DNA from: Actinomycetota bacterium
GTDB lineage: Bacteria; Actinomycetota; Aquicultoria; Aquicultorales; Aquicultoraceae
Assembly (NCBI GenBank): GCA_014859275.1
Contig: JACUUO010000015.1
Span: 1-34,175 of the forward strand
Reading direction: 5' to 3'
DNA: 34,175 nucleotides
Part shown: positions 1 through 7,127 of the stretch, piece after piece
Layout: every line of letters starts with the position of its first letter
Numbering within the stretch: position 1 is the first letter of the stretch
Notes under the pieces: model-generated
Database searches by the model: none
What the model was told of the DNA's origin: nothing
What the model saw: only the letters and a program-made list of their open reading frames with translations
Translations under genes and position numbers: made by a program

Positions 1-410
1 CCAAGACCGAACTGATTCCCGGCAATAAATAATCCAAGGAAAAACACGCCTAAAAACAGGCTGCTCAATGGACCTGCGATCGCCATTTTGAATTCTACAC
101 TGGGTATCTGGGGTTCTTCGGTTAATTGAGAGACCCCACCGAAGACCAATAGGGTTATCCCCTCAATCGGAAGACCGTAGCTCTTTGCCACAAGTGAATG
201 CATCATCTCATGGAAGAGAACCGAGCCAAAAAAGAGAAGCGATGTAACGGTACCCATTATGATATAAGTAATCGTGCTTAGTCCAGGCACCGCCTGCGGG
301 AAAAGAACAGCAGCTAATCCCAAAGTGACTAGCGCAAAAATTAAAAACCAGCTATAGCTCAATCTCACTTCTATACCAAAAATCCTGCCGATTTTTATAC
401 CTCGATTCAT
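1..410 (-). CDS. Site-2 (M50) intramembrane metalloprotease, N-terminal part
   Basis: The minus strand is open from an ATG at 410 to the window edge, so only the first 136 residues are seen. The start has GGAGG 8 nt upstream. The protein begins MNRGIKIGRIFGIEVRLSYS, followed by a hydrophobic segment and a second one carrying FHEMMHS, the HExxH zinc site of M50 proteases, then LPIEGITLLVFGGV, typical of the SpoIVFB/sporulation-type branch of site-2 proteases. A GPLSS motif follows in the third hydrophobic stretch. Such enzymes cut membrane-embedded substrates such as anti-sigma factors. The C-terminal part, including the second zinc-ligand motif and any CBS domains, lies outside the window. 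The family call is firm; the substrate is unknown. Confidence 0.85.
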   Translation of the reverse strand, partial: MNRGIKIGRIFGIEVRLSYSWFLIFALVTLGLAAVLFPQAVPGLSTITYIIMGTVTSLLFFGSVLFHEMMHSLVAKSYGLPIEGITLLVFGGVSQLTEEPQIPSVEFKMAIAGPLSSLFLGVFFLGLFIAGNQFGL

Positions 411-738
411 GCCAAATGCCTCCAATCCTTGTAGGTTAATTCTTCTTTACCCACGGTCTCGCAATCAAAACCGTTTTACCGCCATGTAGAGTGATAGGCA
501 ATGGGATGCTGGGTTTATAAAGAGCGATCCATGGGTTGATTTGTTGACATAGCTTTATCGACGGGATAAACTGTCTCTTGCATCTATGAATGCGCTCGAG
601 CACCTGCGTTTACGCCCATTATCGGTTCAATTTACGGTGATTTTTACCATTGCTTAGATTTATGTGAAGAGTATAATTTATTTGTCTTAATACCCCCTGT
701 GGTAAAGAGACCGAGGTTAATTTTTTGGGAGGTATCAC
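411..738. other. Intergenic region with ferredoxin promoters
   Basis: This 328-bp spacer separates the divergent protease and ferredoxin genes. I see no coding sequence. Two sigma-A-like promoters face the ferredoxin: TTGACA (544-549), 17 bp, TAAACT (567-572); and TTGCTT (650-655), 16 bp, TATAAT (672-677). No strong hairpin or riboswitch was recognised. Confidence 0.5.
650..677 (+). promoter_or_regulatory. Probable promoter of the ferredoxin gene
   Basis: TTGCTT and a perfect TATAAT are separated by 16 bp, which would start RNA near 684 and give a leader of about 55 nt. A second candidate with a perfect TTGACA lies upstream at 544-572. Confidence 0.5.
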
Positions 739-927
739 ATGCATCCTGTTATAGATCACGACGAATGTATAGGTTGCGGACAATGCGAGCAAGTCTGCCC
801 GGAGGTCTTTGAGCTTCGCGATGACGGCTTCGCCTATGTGATCAACGAAGCTCCGAACGAGACCCTCATTCCAGAAGTAGATGAAGCTATCGAAGAGTGC
901 CCGACCGGGGCCATAAGCTGGGAATGA
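739..927 (+). CDS. Single-cluster [4Fe-4S] ferredoxin
   Basis: A 62-residue acidic protein that is probably a soluble electron carrier for cytoplasmic redox enzymes. It has CIGCGQCEQVCP near the N-terminus and EECPTGAI at the C-terminus. By analogy with one-cluster ferredoxins such as that of Thermotoga, the ligands are the first three cysteines and the last one. The extra cysteine before the first proline corresponds to one that forms a disulfide in Thermotoga, but its usual partner is Glu here (PEVDEAIEEC), so that disulfide cannot form. GGGAGG lies 6 nt before the ATG. The gene stands alone, with no enzyme subunit beside it, and converges on htpX without an obvious terminator between them. 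Confidence 0.93.
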   Translation: MHPVIDHDECIGCGQCEQVCPEVFELRDDGFAYVINEAPNETLIPEVDEAIEECPTGAISWE

Positions 928-983
928 GAATAGCGTGCAGGAAGTATAGCGGTTAGTCCTCTCATGATAGGTGCTCCTCCGGC

Positions 984-1826
984 TTATCTGATCTTTCTCA
1001 GCCTTGCGACCCGCTCGGCAACAGGTGGGTGGGTGCTAAACAGCCTCGCCATACTCTGGCCCGCCGAAAGGGGGTTGACGATAAACATGTGCGAAGCAGC
1101 CGGATTGACTTGCATCGGAATCGCCTGTGCACCCCGCTCGAGCTTAAGCAGTGCATTTACTAATCCATCCGGTCGACCAGCGATCTTGACGCCTTCTGCA
1201 TCGGCACCGTACTCTCTCGAGCGCGATATCGCCATTTGAACCAGTAAGGCCGCAATAGGCATAATGATTATCGTTGCAAGCAGCCCGATCATGCCAAATG
1301 GATTATCCCTGCTATCCCTACCGCCGCCGAATATAAGACCCCACTTGGTTATATTCGCAAGCATACTTATCGCACCTGCGATCATCGCAGCCATCGAGCC
1401 AACAAGGATGTCTTTGTTCTTTACATGTGCAAGTTCGTGCGCCAGCACGCCCTCAATCTCATCTTTTGATAACAGACTCATCAAGCCATCGGTTACCGCC
1501 ACAACCGCGTGGTTGGGATTTCGTCCCGTTGCAAAGGCATTTGGCTGGGGTGATGGTGTCTTGTATATACGCGGCATCGGCAAGCCGGCCCTTAACGACA
1601 GATTTCTGACCATCGAGTAAAGCTCGGGCGCCTCGTGCTCGCTTACCGGCTTCGACCTTGTCATCCTTGTAGCGATCTTATCGCTCCACCAGTAGCCAGA
1701 AAAGTTCATCAGTATCGCGAATACGAGCATGAACATCATGCCGTCAGGTCCGCCTATGAGATTTCCGGTCGTCACCAGTAGAACCGTTAGCACTCCCATC
1801 AGAAGCCAGGTTCTCATATTGCTCAT
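984..1826 (-). CDS. htpX: HtpX-type M48 membrane zinc metalloprotease
   Basis: A 280-residue membrane protein with two N-terminal hydrophobic segments (about 5-25 and 29-47), the zinc motif HELAH at 130-134, the third ligand Glu205 in SRSREYGADAEG, and two further hydrophobic stretches between (about 143-160 and 178-200). This is the full HtpX layout. The family degrades misfolded or damaged membrane proteins with its active site facing the cytoplasm. The ATG has GGAGGG closely upstream. It is a single-gene unit; a possible promoter (TTGCAG, 16 bp, TATAGA read on the minus strand) lies just upstream but is weak. Length and motifs are normal for the family. Confidence 0.95.
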   Translation of the reverse strand: MSNMRTWLLMGVLTVLLVTTGNLIGGPDGMMFMLVFAILMNFSGYWWSDKIATRMTRSKPVSEHEAPELYSMVRNLSLRAGLPMPRIYKTPSPQPNAFATGRNPNHAVVAVTDGLMSLLSKDEIEGVLAHELAHVKNKDILVGSMAAMIAGAISMLANITKWGLIFGGGRDSRDNPFGMIGLLATIIIMPIAALLVQMAISRSREYGADAEGVKIAGRPDGLVNALLKLERGAQAIPMQVNPAASHMFIVNPLSAGQSMARLFSTHPPVAERVARLRKIR

Positions 1827-1938
1827 TTTATCCCTCCATCCTAAGATATCTAAATTCTATACCTTTTGTAACAGCATCTGCAATAGTTCCGATATTGTCA
1901 ATACTATAGATAAGATCGTGTAGTAGCGCCCCTCTTTT

Positions 1939-1973
1939 CTAGGGCCGCAAATCCTGCGGCCCTAGCTTTTTTA
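1939..1973 (+). terminator. Strong intrinsic terminator, plus-strand sense
   Basis: A perfect 11-bp stem (CTAGGGCCGCA / TGCGGCCCTAG) with a 5-nt loop AATCC is followed by six T on the plus strand. On the minus strand the stem is followed by AAAAGAGG, so it does not work for a minus transcript. The only upstream plus-strand gene is the ferredoxin, about 1 kb away across htpX. Confidence 0.88.
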
Positions 1974-2056
1974 TCCTCGCCCAGGAGTCCATCGTTAAGC
2001 AATCTGATGTTTTTTGCCAGATATAGTTATAATCGGTATCATTTTTAATCCGGTGC

Positions 2057-2085
2057 TTGCCCGGTTTGAGATAATGCAATACTAT
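2057..2085 (+). promoter_or_regulatory. Probable promoter of the zur-znu operon (leaderless)
   Basis: TTGCCC (2057-2062), 17 bp, TACTAT (2080-2085). The predicted start of transcription, seven bases after the -10, is 2092, which is the A of the best start codon of the regulator gene; this suggests a leaderless mRNA. An alternative TATAAT at 2028-2033 lacks a good -35 element. Confidence 0.5.
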
Positions 2086-2093
2086 TGCATTAT
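2071..2093. promoter_or_regulatory. Perfect 23-bp palindrome, candidate Zur operator
   Basis: Arms ATAATGCAATA and TATTGCATTAT flank a single C. It covers the -10 element and ends on the second base of the regulator's start codon. Fur-family proteins bind AT-rich inverted repeats of this size with a one-base centre, so autoregulation of the operon by its first gene is the natural reading. The exact sequence does not match a Fur-family box I can name. Confidence 0.72.
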
Positions 2094-2553
2094 GGTCTAT
2101 GTGAAAGAAGCTGCTGGTATCCTAAAAAGGCATGGTTATAGGATCACGGCGCCGAGAAAAACTGTGATCGGCGTGCTCGGTGAGGCCGAGGGCCCGCTCT
2201 CGCCTTATGACATACAGAAGTGCCTGCGGGCAAACGATAATAGCCTTAATCATGTGACCATCTACAGGATTCTCGACCTCCTATGCTCACTGGACCTGGT
2301 GCACAGGGTGATAACAGCCGGGGGCTTTATGAGGTGCACCCTGGTCAACAAAAAGGGCTGCCACCGGCACATGATCTGCCGTTCATGCGGGTCGGTCACC
2401 GAATTTGCCGATGAGTCGCTCTGCGAAAAGGAAGATGCAGTCGTAAGACAGCTAGGTTTTTATGCGGAGCATCACATAACCGAGTTTTTAGGTCTCTGCT
2501 CAAGTTGCTATGATAGTGAAAATGGGGGCGTCGATGAAGCGAACCCTAGGTGA
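2092..2553 (+). CDS. zur: Fur-family metalloregulator, probably zinc uptake regulator
   Basis: A 153-residue Fur-family repressor. The N-terminal winged helix contains LKRHGYRITAPRKTVI and VTIYRILDLL. The C-terminal dimerisation half has two CxxC pairs, CRSCGSV and CSSCYD, which bind the structural zinc in this family, and the metal-sensing KKGCHRHMIC. The reading frame is open further upstream (to 2014), but that extension does not resemble Fur proteins and would cross the operator; ATG 2092, with GTG 2101 as alternative, fits the family start. The gene overlaps znuA by 20 bp and heads an operon for a zinc-type ABC importer, so zinc is the likely corepressor. Manganese or iron sensing cannot be excluded from sequence alone. 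Confidence 0.88.
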   Translation: MVYVKEAAGILKRHGYRITAPRKTVIGVLGEAEGPLSPYDIQKCLRANDNSLNHVTIYRILDLLCSLDLVHRVITAGGFMRCTLVNKKGCHRHMICRSCGSVTEFADESLCEKEDAVVRQLGFYAEHHITEFLGLCSSCYDSENGGVDEANPR

Positions 2554-3502
2554 CAGCATCGTTTTTTTGATGGTAATCTTACTGGTGGCGACCCTTGCCG
2601 GCTGCGCTAAAAATGAACCCGGATTGGATGGGCCCGTTAGCCCGAGCAAAAAATCCGGGGAGAGGCTAAGAGTAGTGACGACGTTTGCCCCACTATATTC
2701 CTTCGCCGTAAATGTTGCCGGGGATGTCGCCTCAGTTGAAAACCTCGTTCCGGTTGGAGCGAGCATCCACACCTTTCAGTCAAGACCGAGCGATATCAAG
2801 AAGCTCGCGCTAGCTGATGTTCTAATAATGAACGGGGTCGGGCTCGAGGCGTTTTTAAGCGATATAATCGATTCTGCATCCAACCCTGACCTTCTCATCG
2901 TCGATACCAGCAGATCCGTAAGTGTCCTAGATGCCCAGGAGCATAAGAAAGACGGCGGCGTGGGTCACGAAGAGCGTGGGGGTGGCGATCCGCATATCTG
3001 GCTCTCGCCTAAGAATGCGATTAGACAGGTAGAGGCGATACGCGACGCCTTCATGGAGGCCGACTCGGCCAATGCAAAAATCTATAAGAAAAATGCCTCG
3101 ATATACCTGGAACGCCTCAGGCGACTTGATGTGGAGATAGCGGAGAGCCTTCATGAAGTCGAGAAAAAAGATTATATCGTCTTTCATAATGCCTACCGGT
3201 ATTTCGAGCTGGAATACGGCCTAAAAAGCGCCGCTGTAATCGAGGAATTCCCAGGCAAAGAGCCGAGTCCAAGGTACCTGAAGGAATTAATCGATCTTAT
3301 AAGAAACATGGGTATTCACATAATCTTTACCGAACCTCAGTTTTCACCAAAGCTCATCAATGCCCTAAGGCAAGAACTTGATATCTGCACAGCCGAGCTC
3401 GACCCCATCGGGAGCGAGCTTTCGAAGGACGGTTACGAGAAAAATATGAGAAATAACCTCAAGGCGTTTTTGGAAGCGTTCGCCAAGGACAGTGGCCAAT
3501 GA
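2534..3502 (+). CDS. znuA: Zinc ABC transporter substrate-binding lipoprotein
   Basis: A cluster A-I (ZnuA/TroA) metal-binding protein of 322 residues. I chose ATG 2534 (MKRTLGDS) over an in-frame ATG at 2510 because a GGGGG ribosome site sits just before it and a normal lipoprotein signal follows, ending in LAGC. Family metal ligands are visible: GASIHTF, the DPHIWLSP motif, FHNAYRYFE and the final Asp in LDPIGS. Between the first two is a short histidine-containing loop (EHKKDGGVGHEERGG), a milder version of the His-rich loop of zinc-specific members. The mature protein is probably membrane-anchored outside the cell and delivers zinc to ZnuB. The next gene overlaps by 4 bp (ATGA). Confidence 0.93.
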   Translation: MKRTLGDSIVFLMVILLVATLAGCAKNEPGLDGPVSPSKKSGERLRVVTTFAPLYSFAVNVAGDVASVENLVPVGASIHTFQSRPSDIKKLALADVLIMNGVGLEAFLSDIIDSASNPDLLIVDTSRSVSVLDAQEHKKDGGVGHEERGGGDPHIWLSPKNAIRQVEAIRDAFMEADSANAKIYKKNASIYLERLRRLDVEIAESLHEVEKKDYIVFHNAYRYFELEYGLKSAAVIEEFPGKEPSPRYLKELIDLIRNMGIHIIFTEPQFSPKLINALRQELDICTAELDPIGSELSKDGYEKNMRNNLKAFLEAFAKDSGQ

Positions 3503-4188
3503 ATCGAAAAGTTCTGGTTAAGCTAGATAATGTGGGAGTGAGCTTTGGAAAAACCGCGGTGCTTGAGGGCATAGATTTAGAGATCCACGAGCGCGAGGTT
3601 GTGGCGCTTATTGGGCTTAACGGGGCAGGCAAAACAACACTTCTCAAAGCGATTCTCGGCATATATAAGCCATCTACCGGATCGGTTAAGGTAAATGCAA
3701 GGCGAATCGGTTATGTTCCGCAGAGGCTAAACTTTGATCGCTCCATCCCTATCACAGTCGGAGAACTGCTTCAGGCCTATGGTGGGGAAGCGGCTACGAT
3801 CAAGAGCAAGCTCACCTTAACAGGGGGATCCCACTTAGTTCGCAAGAGGGTCGGGGACCTAAGTAGCGGTGAGCTACAGAGGGTTCTGCTTGCAAATGCA
3901 TTGCTCTCCAATCCAGAGCTGCTTCTTTTGGACGAGCCGATGACCGGCGTCGACGTCATCGGCGAGCGGAGCTTTCTTGAAGTTATAAAAAGACTCCAGG
4001 ATGAACAGGATGTTGCGATTATCCTTGTCTCGCACGATATACACCTGGTCTACCGGTATGCGGACCGGGTTCTTTGCATAAATAAGACGATGCTGTGCCA
4101 GGGACCGCCGAACGCCATCATTGATGATAGCGGCTTTCTGGAACTCTTTGGAGATTATCTGATCCCATATGAACACGAGCATAATTGA
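3499..4188 (+). CDS. znuC: Zinc ABC transporter ATP-binding protein
   Basis: A 229-residue ABC ATPase with Walker A GLNGAGKTT, Q-loop region GYVPQRLNF, signature LSSGELQRV, Walker B LLLLDEP and switch His in VSHD. It powers the ZnuB channel. The start ATG overlaps the znuA stop by 4 bp, indicating translational coupling, and the 3' end overlaps znuB by 20 bp. The linker after the switch His ends in a short family-typical tail. Metal specificity is inferred from neighbours. Confidence 0.95.
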   Translation: MNRKVLVKLDNVGVSFGKTAVLEGIDLEIHEREVVALIGLNGAGKTTLLKAILGIYKPSTGSVKVNARRIGYVPQRLNFDRSIPITVGELLQAYGGEAATIKSKLTLTGGSHLVRKRVGDLSSGELQRVLLANALLSNPELLLLDEPMTGVDVIGERSFLEVIKRLQDEQDVAIILVSHDIHLVYRYADRVLCINKTMLCQGPPNAIIDDSGFLELFGDYLIPYEHEHN

Positions 4189-5020
4189 CGTGATCGTTGA
4201 GGCATTTTCATACCCTTTCTTTGTAAGGGCACTCTCTATAGGTGGCTTGATATCGCTTGCGGGAGCAGTACTCGGTATTTATGTTGTGCTAAGAAAAGAG
4301 TCGCTGATAGGGCATACCATATCCGACGTGTCTTTCCTGGGAATTGCAATTGGGCTGGCGCTGGGACTTAATATGAATGCGACAACCATAACGATTGCCG
4401 TGGCGGCCGCCATTATAATAGTCGCCCTGCAAAATACCGGGAGGTTCTCGCATGACTCGGTTCTCGCATTTACTGCCGAGATTTCGCTAGCCATCGCAAT
4501 AGTTATTATCAGCCGTCTCGAAGGATACCGTGTCGATCTCTTGCAGTACCTGTTCGGCGACATCCTCGGCATATCGCGATATGATGTAATTGTGGCAACC
4601 GCATTGATGCCGTTTATCCTGCTCACGCTTTTTGTAACCAGAAAGAAGGTCCTCCAGGTAACCTTCAATGAAGAGCTATCGATAAGTGCGGGAACCAATA
4701 TCTTCTTCTATAACGCCCTCTTTACCGTACTCGTTGCGGTCACTATAGCGATTGGGATAAAAATCGTCGGGGTTATCCTTATGGCGGCCTTCCTGGTCAT
4801 CCCGGCAAATATCGCAAAAACCGTGGCGCGAAGCTTTAAGGAAATGGTGCTTCTCTCCGCAGGCACGGCGCTGCTCGCAACACTCTTAGGGTTAATGCTC
4901 TCCTATGTGCTTGATGCTCCGAGCGGGGCGATGATCGTAATGTCCTTAGGCAGCATGCTATTTTTAGCGATTATAGTAAAGGGAGTGCTAGGGCTGGTAT
5001 CGAGAATCTCTAGTACATAG
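4169..5020 (+). CDS. znuB: Zinc ABC transporter membrane permease
   Basis: A 283-residue ABC-3 family permease with about eight or nine hydrophobic segments spread over the whole length and the family-like stretch VVGVILMAAFLVIPANIAKTV around residues 200-220. It forms the membrane channel of the importer. It begins inside znuC (20-bp overlap) and closes the four-gene operon. No clear terminator follows; a TATAAT for the next small gene lies 39 bp downstream. Confidence 0.94.
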   Translation: MNTSIIDVIVEAFSYPFFVRALSIGGLISLAGAVLGIYVVLRKESLIGHTISDVSFLGIAIGLALGLNMNATTITIAVAAAIIIVALQNTGRFSHDSVLAFTAEISLAIAIVIISRLEGYRVDLLQYLFGDILGISRYDVIVATALMPFILLTLFVTRKKVLQVTFNEELSISAGTNIFFYNALFTVLVAVTIAIGIKIVGVILMAAFLVIPANIAKTVARSFKEMVLLSAGTALLATLLGLMLSYVLDAPSGAMIVMSLGSMLFLAIIVKGVLGLVSRISST

Positions 5021-5058
5021 TAAAGGAAAAAGAGGTATTCCGTTGATGGCTTATCTTG

Positions 5059-5064
5059 TATAAT
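5059..5064 (+). promoter_or_regulatory. Candidate -10 element for the small membrane protein gene
   Basis: A perfect TATAAT lies about 30 bp before the start codon. The hexamer 17 bp upstream (TATTCC) is a poor -35, so the gene may also be read through from znuB. Confidence 0.35.
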
Positions 5065-5093
5065 CTGGTTAAAAGCAAAATTAGGAGGTAATG

Positions 5094-5276
5094 TTGATAG
5101 TTACTAGGAAATATATCGGTATCTTACTGGTGATTCTGGGAGGCTTGACATGGCTCGGCCTGCCATTTGGCTATAAGGCATCGCAAATACTTCCAATTCA
5201 TCTAATTCTTGTATTTACCGGCCTAGGGTTTAAGGGCAGCAGTCTGCTCGAACATATCAGGCAGCAACGAAGCTAG
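5094..5276 (+). CDS. Small two-helix membrane protein, unknown function
   Basis: About 60 residues with two hydrophobic segments (IGILLVILGGLTWLGLP and QILPIHLILVFTGLGF) and a charged C-terminus LLEHIRQQRS. AGGAGG at 5083-5088 is only 2 nt from ATG 5091 but 5 nt from the next codon, TTG 5094, so TTG is the better start. I recognise no family beyond resemblance to small membrane proteins of Gram-positive-type genomes. It follows znuB at short distance on the same strand, yet nothing ties it to zinc transport. Good ribosome site and helix pattern support it as real. Confidence 0.65.
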   Translation: MIVTRKYIGILLVILGGLTWLGLPFGYKASQILPIHLILVFTGLGFKGSSLLEHIRQQRS

Positions 5277-5304
5277 GTGAGAAAAAAGGCTTAGGCTAGG
5301 TAGG

Positions 5305-6204
5305 CTAGAATATCCCTAGTATCTCCCGCCCAGCTGCTATGGCGCCCCAGCGCAGCTGGTAAGCTAATGATATCTCGGCATGTGCGGCAAAACCGCAGAG
5401 CTTGCAGGAGCTATTATCCGATGCACGGTTTTTAAGATAGCAGCCATGGTTATAGGTTCCATCGGGTTCGATGTTCGCTATCAACCACGGCTCGCAAGAC
5501 CAGTTATTGGATTTTAGAGCGTCCAGGACCAATATCGAATCGCTTACCGGATAGCCCTCTTTTTTAAGCCCCTTGAGCTTCTCGAGGACCGCGGCTCGGT
5601 CTTTCCAGGAAAGCAGGAGCTCATCGCTCTCGGAATATGGGTAGAAAAACTGGATGGTGATGCCCTTCACTAAGGGCTCTAGGTGCTTAACGAGATCCCC
5701 AATCTCGTTATAATTCAGGCGGTTAATCGTGATATTGGCAAAGATTTTGGGGTGCTTTGAACCTTCTATATTACTTATTATTCGCTCGAAGGATTTGCCA
5801 CGTAACCGATCATGCATCTCTTGCAGCCCGTCAATGCTTACCCAGATTATATCCGATTCTATATCCAGGGGAAGCGTGCCGTTAGTGGTTACCCCAATGC
5901 AAAAGAAATATTTTTTTGCTTTTACGATAACATCGTTTATTCCACGGGTTCCATCCTTCCATAAAAGGGGCTCGCCACCTTCAAGGATTAGGATTCTGAT
6001 GCCCCGCTCATATAGTTCCGGAAGCATCCGCTGAATCTGAGGCCACCTAATATCTGGCATCGGCCGCCGCCAATAAGGGCATTGGTGGCATTTCAATGTG
6101 CACCTATGGGTTAGCTTCATACCGGCCAAAATCGGCCGCTTTTCGCCTAAAAATCTCGCCCTGGCGTAATACTGGGCAAGATACACCAATCGGGAAATCC
6201 TCAC
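5305..6204 (-). CDS. Radical SAM protein with C-terminal cysteine cluster
   Basis: A 299-residue radical SAM enzyme. The SAM-binding cluster motif is CTLKCHQC at residues 35-42, followed by the glycine-rich LEGGEPLLW, and a barrel-like middle part. The C-terminus carries several cysteines (SCEPW, HGCYLK, SSCKLCGF), resembling a SPASM/twitch auxiliary cluster region, although the full SPASM pattern is not clear. The GTG start at 6204 has GGGGG about 7 nt upstream. It stands between a convergent small membrane protein and the exported-protein genes; no peptide precursor or cofactor pathway gene is adjacent, so the substrate cannot be inferred. Similar stand-alone proteins are annotated as radical SAM/SPASM or MoaA-like. 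Confidence 0.85.
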   Translation of the reverse strand: MRISRLVYLAQYYARARFLGEKRPILAGMKLTHRCTLKCHQCPYWRRPMPDIRWPQIQRMLPELYERGIRILILEGGEPLLWKDGTRGINDVIVKAKKYFFCIGVTTNGTLPLDIESDIIWVSIDGLQEMHDRLRGKSFERIISNIEGSKHPKIFANITINRLNYNEIGDLVKHLEPLVKGITIQFFYPYSESDELLLSWKDRAAVLEKLKGLKKEGYPVSDSILVLDALKSNNWSCEPWLIANIEPDGTYNHGCYLKNRASDNSSCKLCGFAAHAEISLAYQLRWGAIAAGREILGIF

Positions 6205-6387
6205 TGTCGCCCCCAGCTCAGTTCCACATCTGTCGCCTACCCTCAGGTAATCACAATAAAAACCTGATGTCTAGATTAGCGACAGCTCTCCCCGCATCAT
6301 GGCCGTCTAATCCGGCTAGAACAGTGGATAATCCATTCTTTTTAAGCCCACGCTTGCTTCTAGACGTAGTAGCCCTACATCCTGAAG

Positions 6388-7071
6388 TTACCTTGTTGCC
6401 GGGTAAACGGGGTGCAGTTCAGCTCTTATAGCTTTAGCATCGGCAAAGACTACCCTGGGAATGTAGCCATCTATGATATTCGTTTCAAATCTAAATGCAA
6501 TGTCGCTTACGCCTTGAGGTAGCGAAAATTTGATCTTCATACTAGCAACAGCCGGACTGATTATTGGACTCTCAAATATTTTTGTACCATTAGCATAAGC
6601 TATCAATCTGCTATCGGCTTTAACTTTAGCGCTATCGTCAAATCCGAATATGCCACTAATGCTTGAGTACTTACCTTCTAATATTTTGTACTTCACAAAG
6701 GCATAATCCCTTGTATCAATGTTGCCATCTACAGTAAACTCGCCGATACCTAATCCCGTGCTGTGTTTCTTTCCCCCGATTGTGAAATCTTCCCCAGTCA
6801 GGTGCCATTTATCAAACCAGATTTCTCTACCATCGGCACTTATTTGCTGAAAAATACGGTCATTTGTTATGTGTTTAAATCCTGCGTGGCCCTGCTCTTC
6901 TGAGGTAGATCTGCCTGCTGCTTGACTCTTATCGGGGGTATTAGATTTTGCATCCTCTTTCATTGCCTGAAGCCCTTTTTGTATTGGTAAGGCCTCATCA
7001 TTGTCATAACAACCGCTCATCAATATGCCTGCTGCTGTCATGATAATTAAAACTGGCGCTATCTCCCTCAT
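6388..7071 (-). CDS. NPCBM-like domain lipoprotein
   Basis: A 227-residue predicted lipoprotein: the hydrophobic signal ends in LMSGC. After a polar linker (about 25-65), the rest resembles the NPCBM/NEW2 carbohydrate-binding fold: GREIWFDKWHL, GGKKHSTGLGIGEF, a central FVKYKILEGKYSSISGIFGF and a late FAFRFE-like strand. These domains bind sugars, usually as modules of glycosidases; here the domain is alone on the membrane surface. I prefer ATG 7071 (MREIAPV) to a TTG at 7089, because the signal peptide then starts normally. It lies 56 bp after the M23 gene on the same strand and is probably the last gene of that unit. Confidence 0.68.
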   Translation of the reverse strand: MREIAPVLIIMTAAGILMSGCYDNDEALPIQKGLQAMKEDAKSNTPDKSQAAGRSTSEEQGHAGFKHITNDRIFQQISADGREIWFDKWHLTGEDFTIGGKKHSTGLGIGEFTVDGNIDTRDYAFVKYKILEGKYSSISGIFGFDDSAKVKADSRLIAYANGTKIFESPIISPAVASMKIKFSLPQGVSDIAFRFETNIIDGYIPRVVFADAKAIRAELHPVYPATR

Positions 7072-7127
7072 CTCTCTGCTTCCCTTCAATGTATGCCATC
7101 TCTAAATTCAAGCGATAACGACACGCG

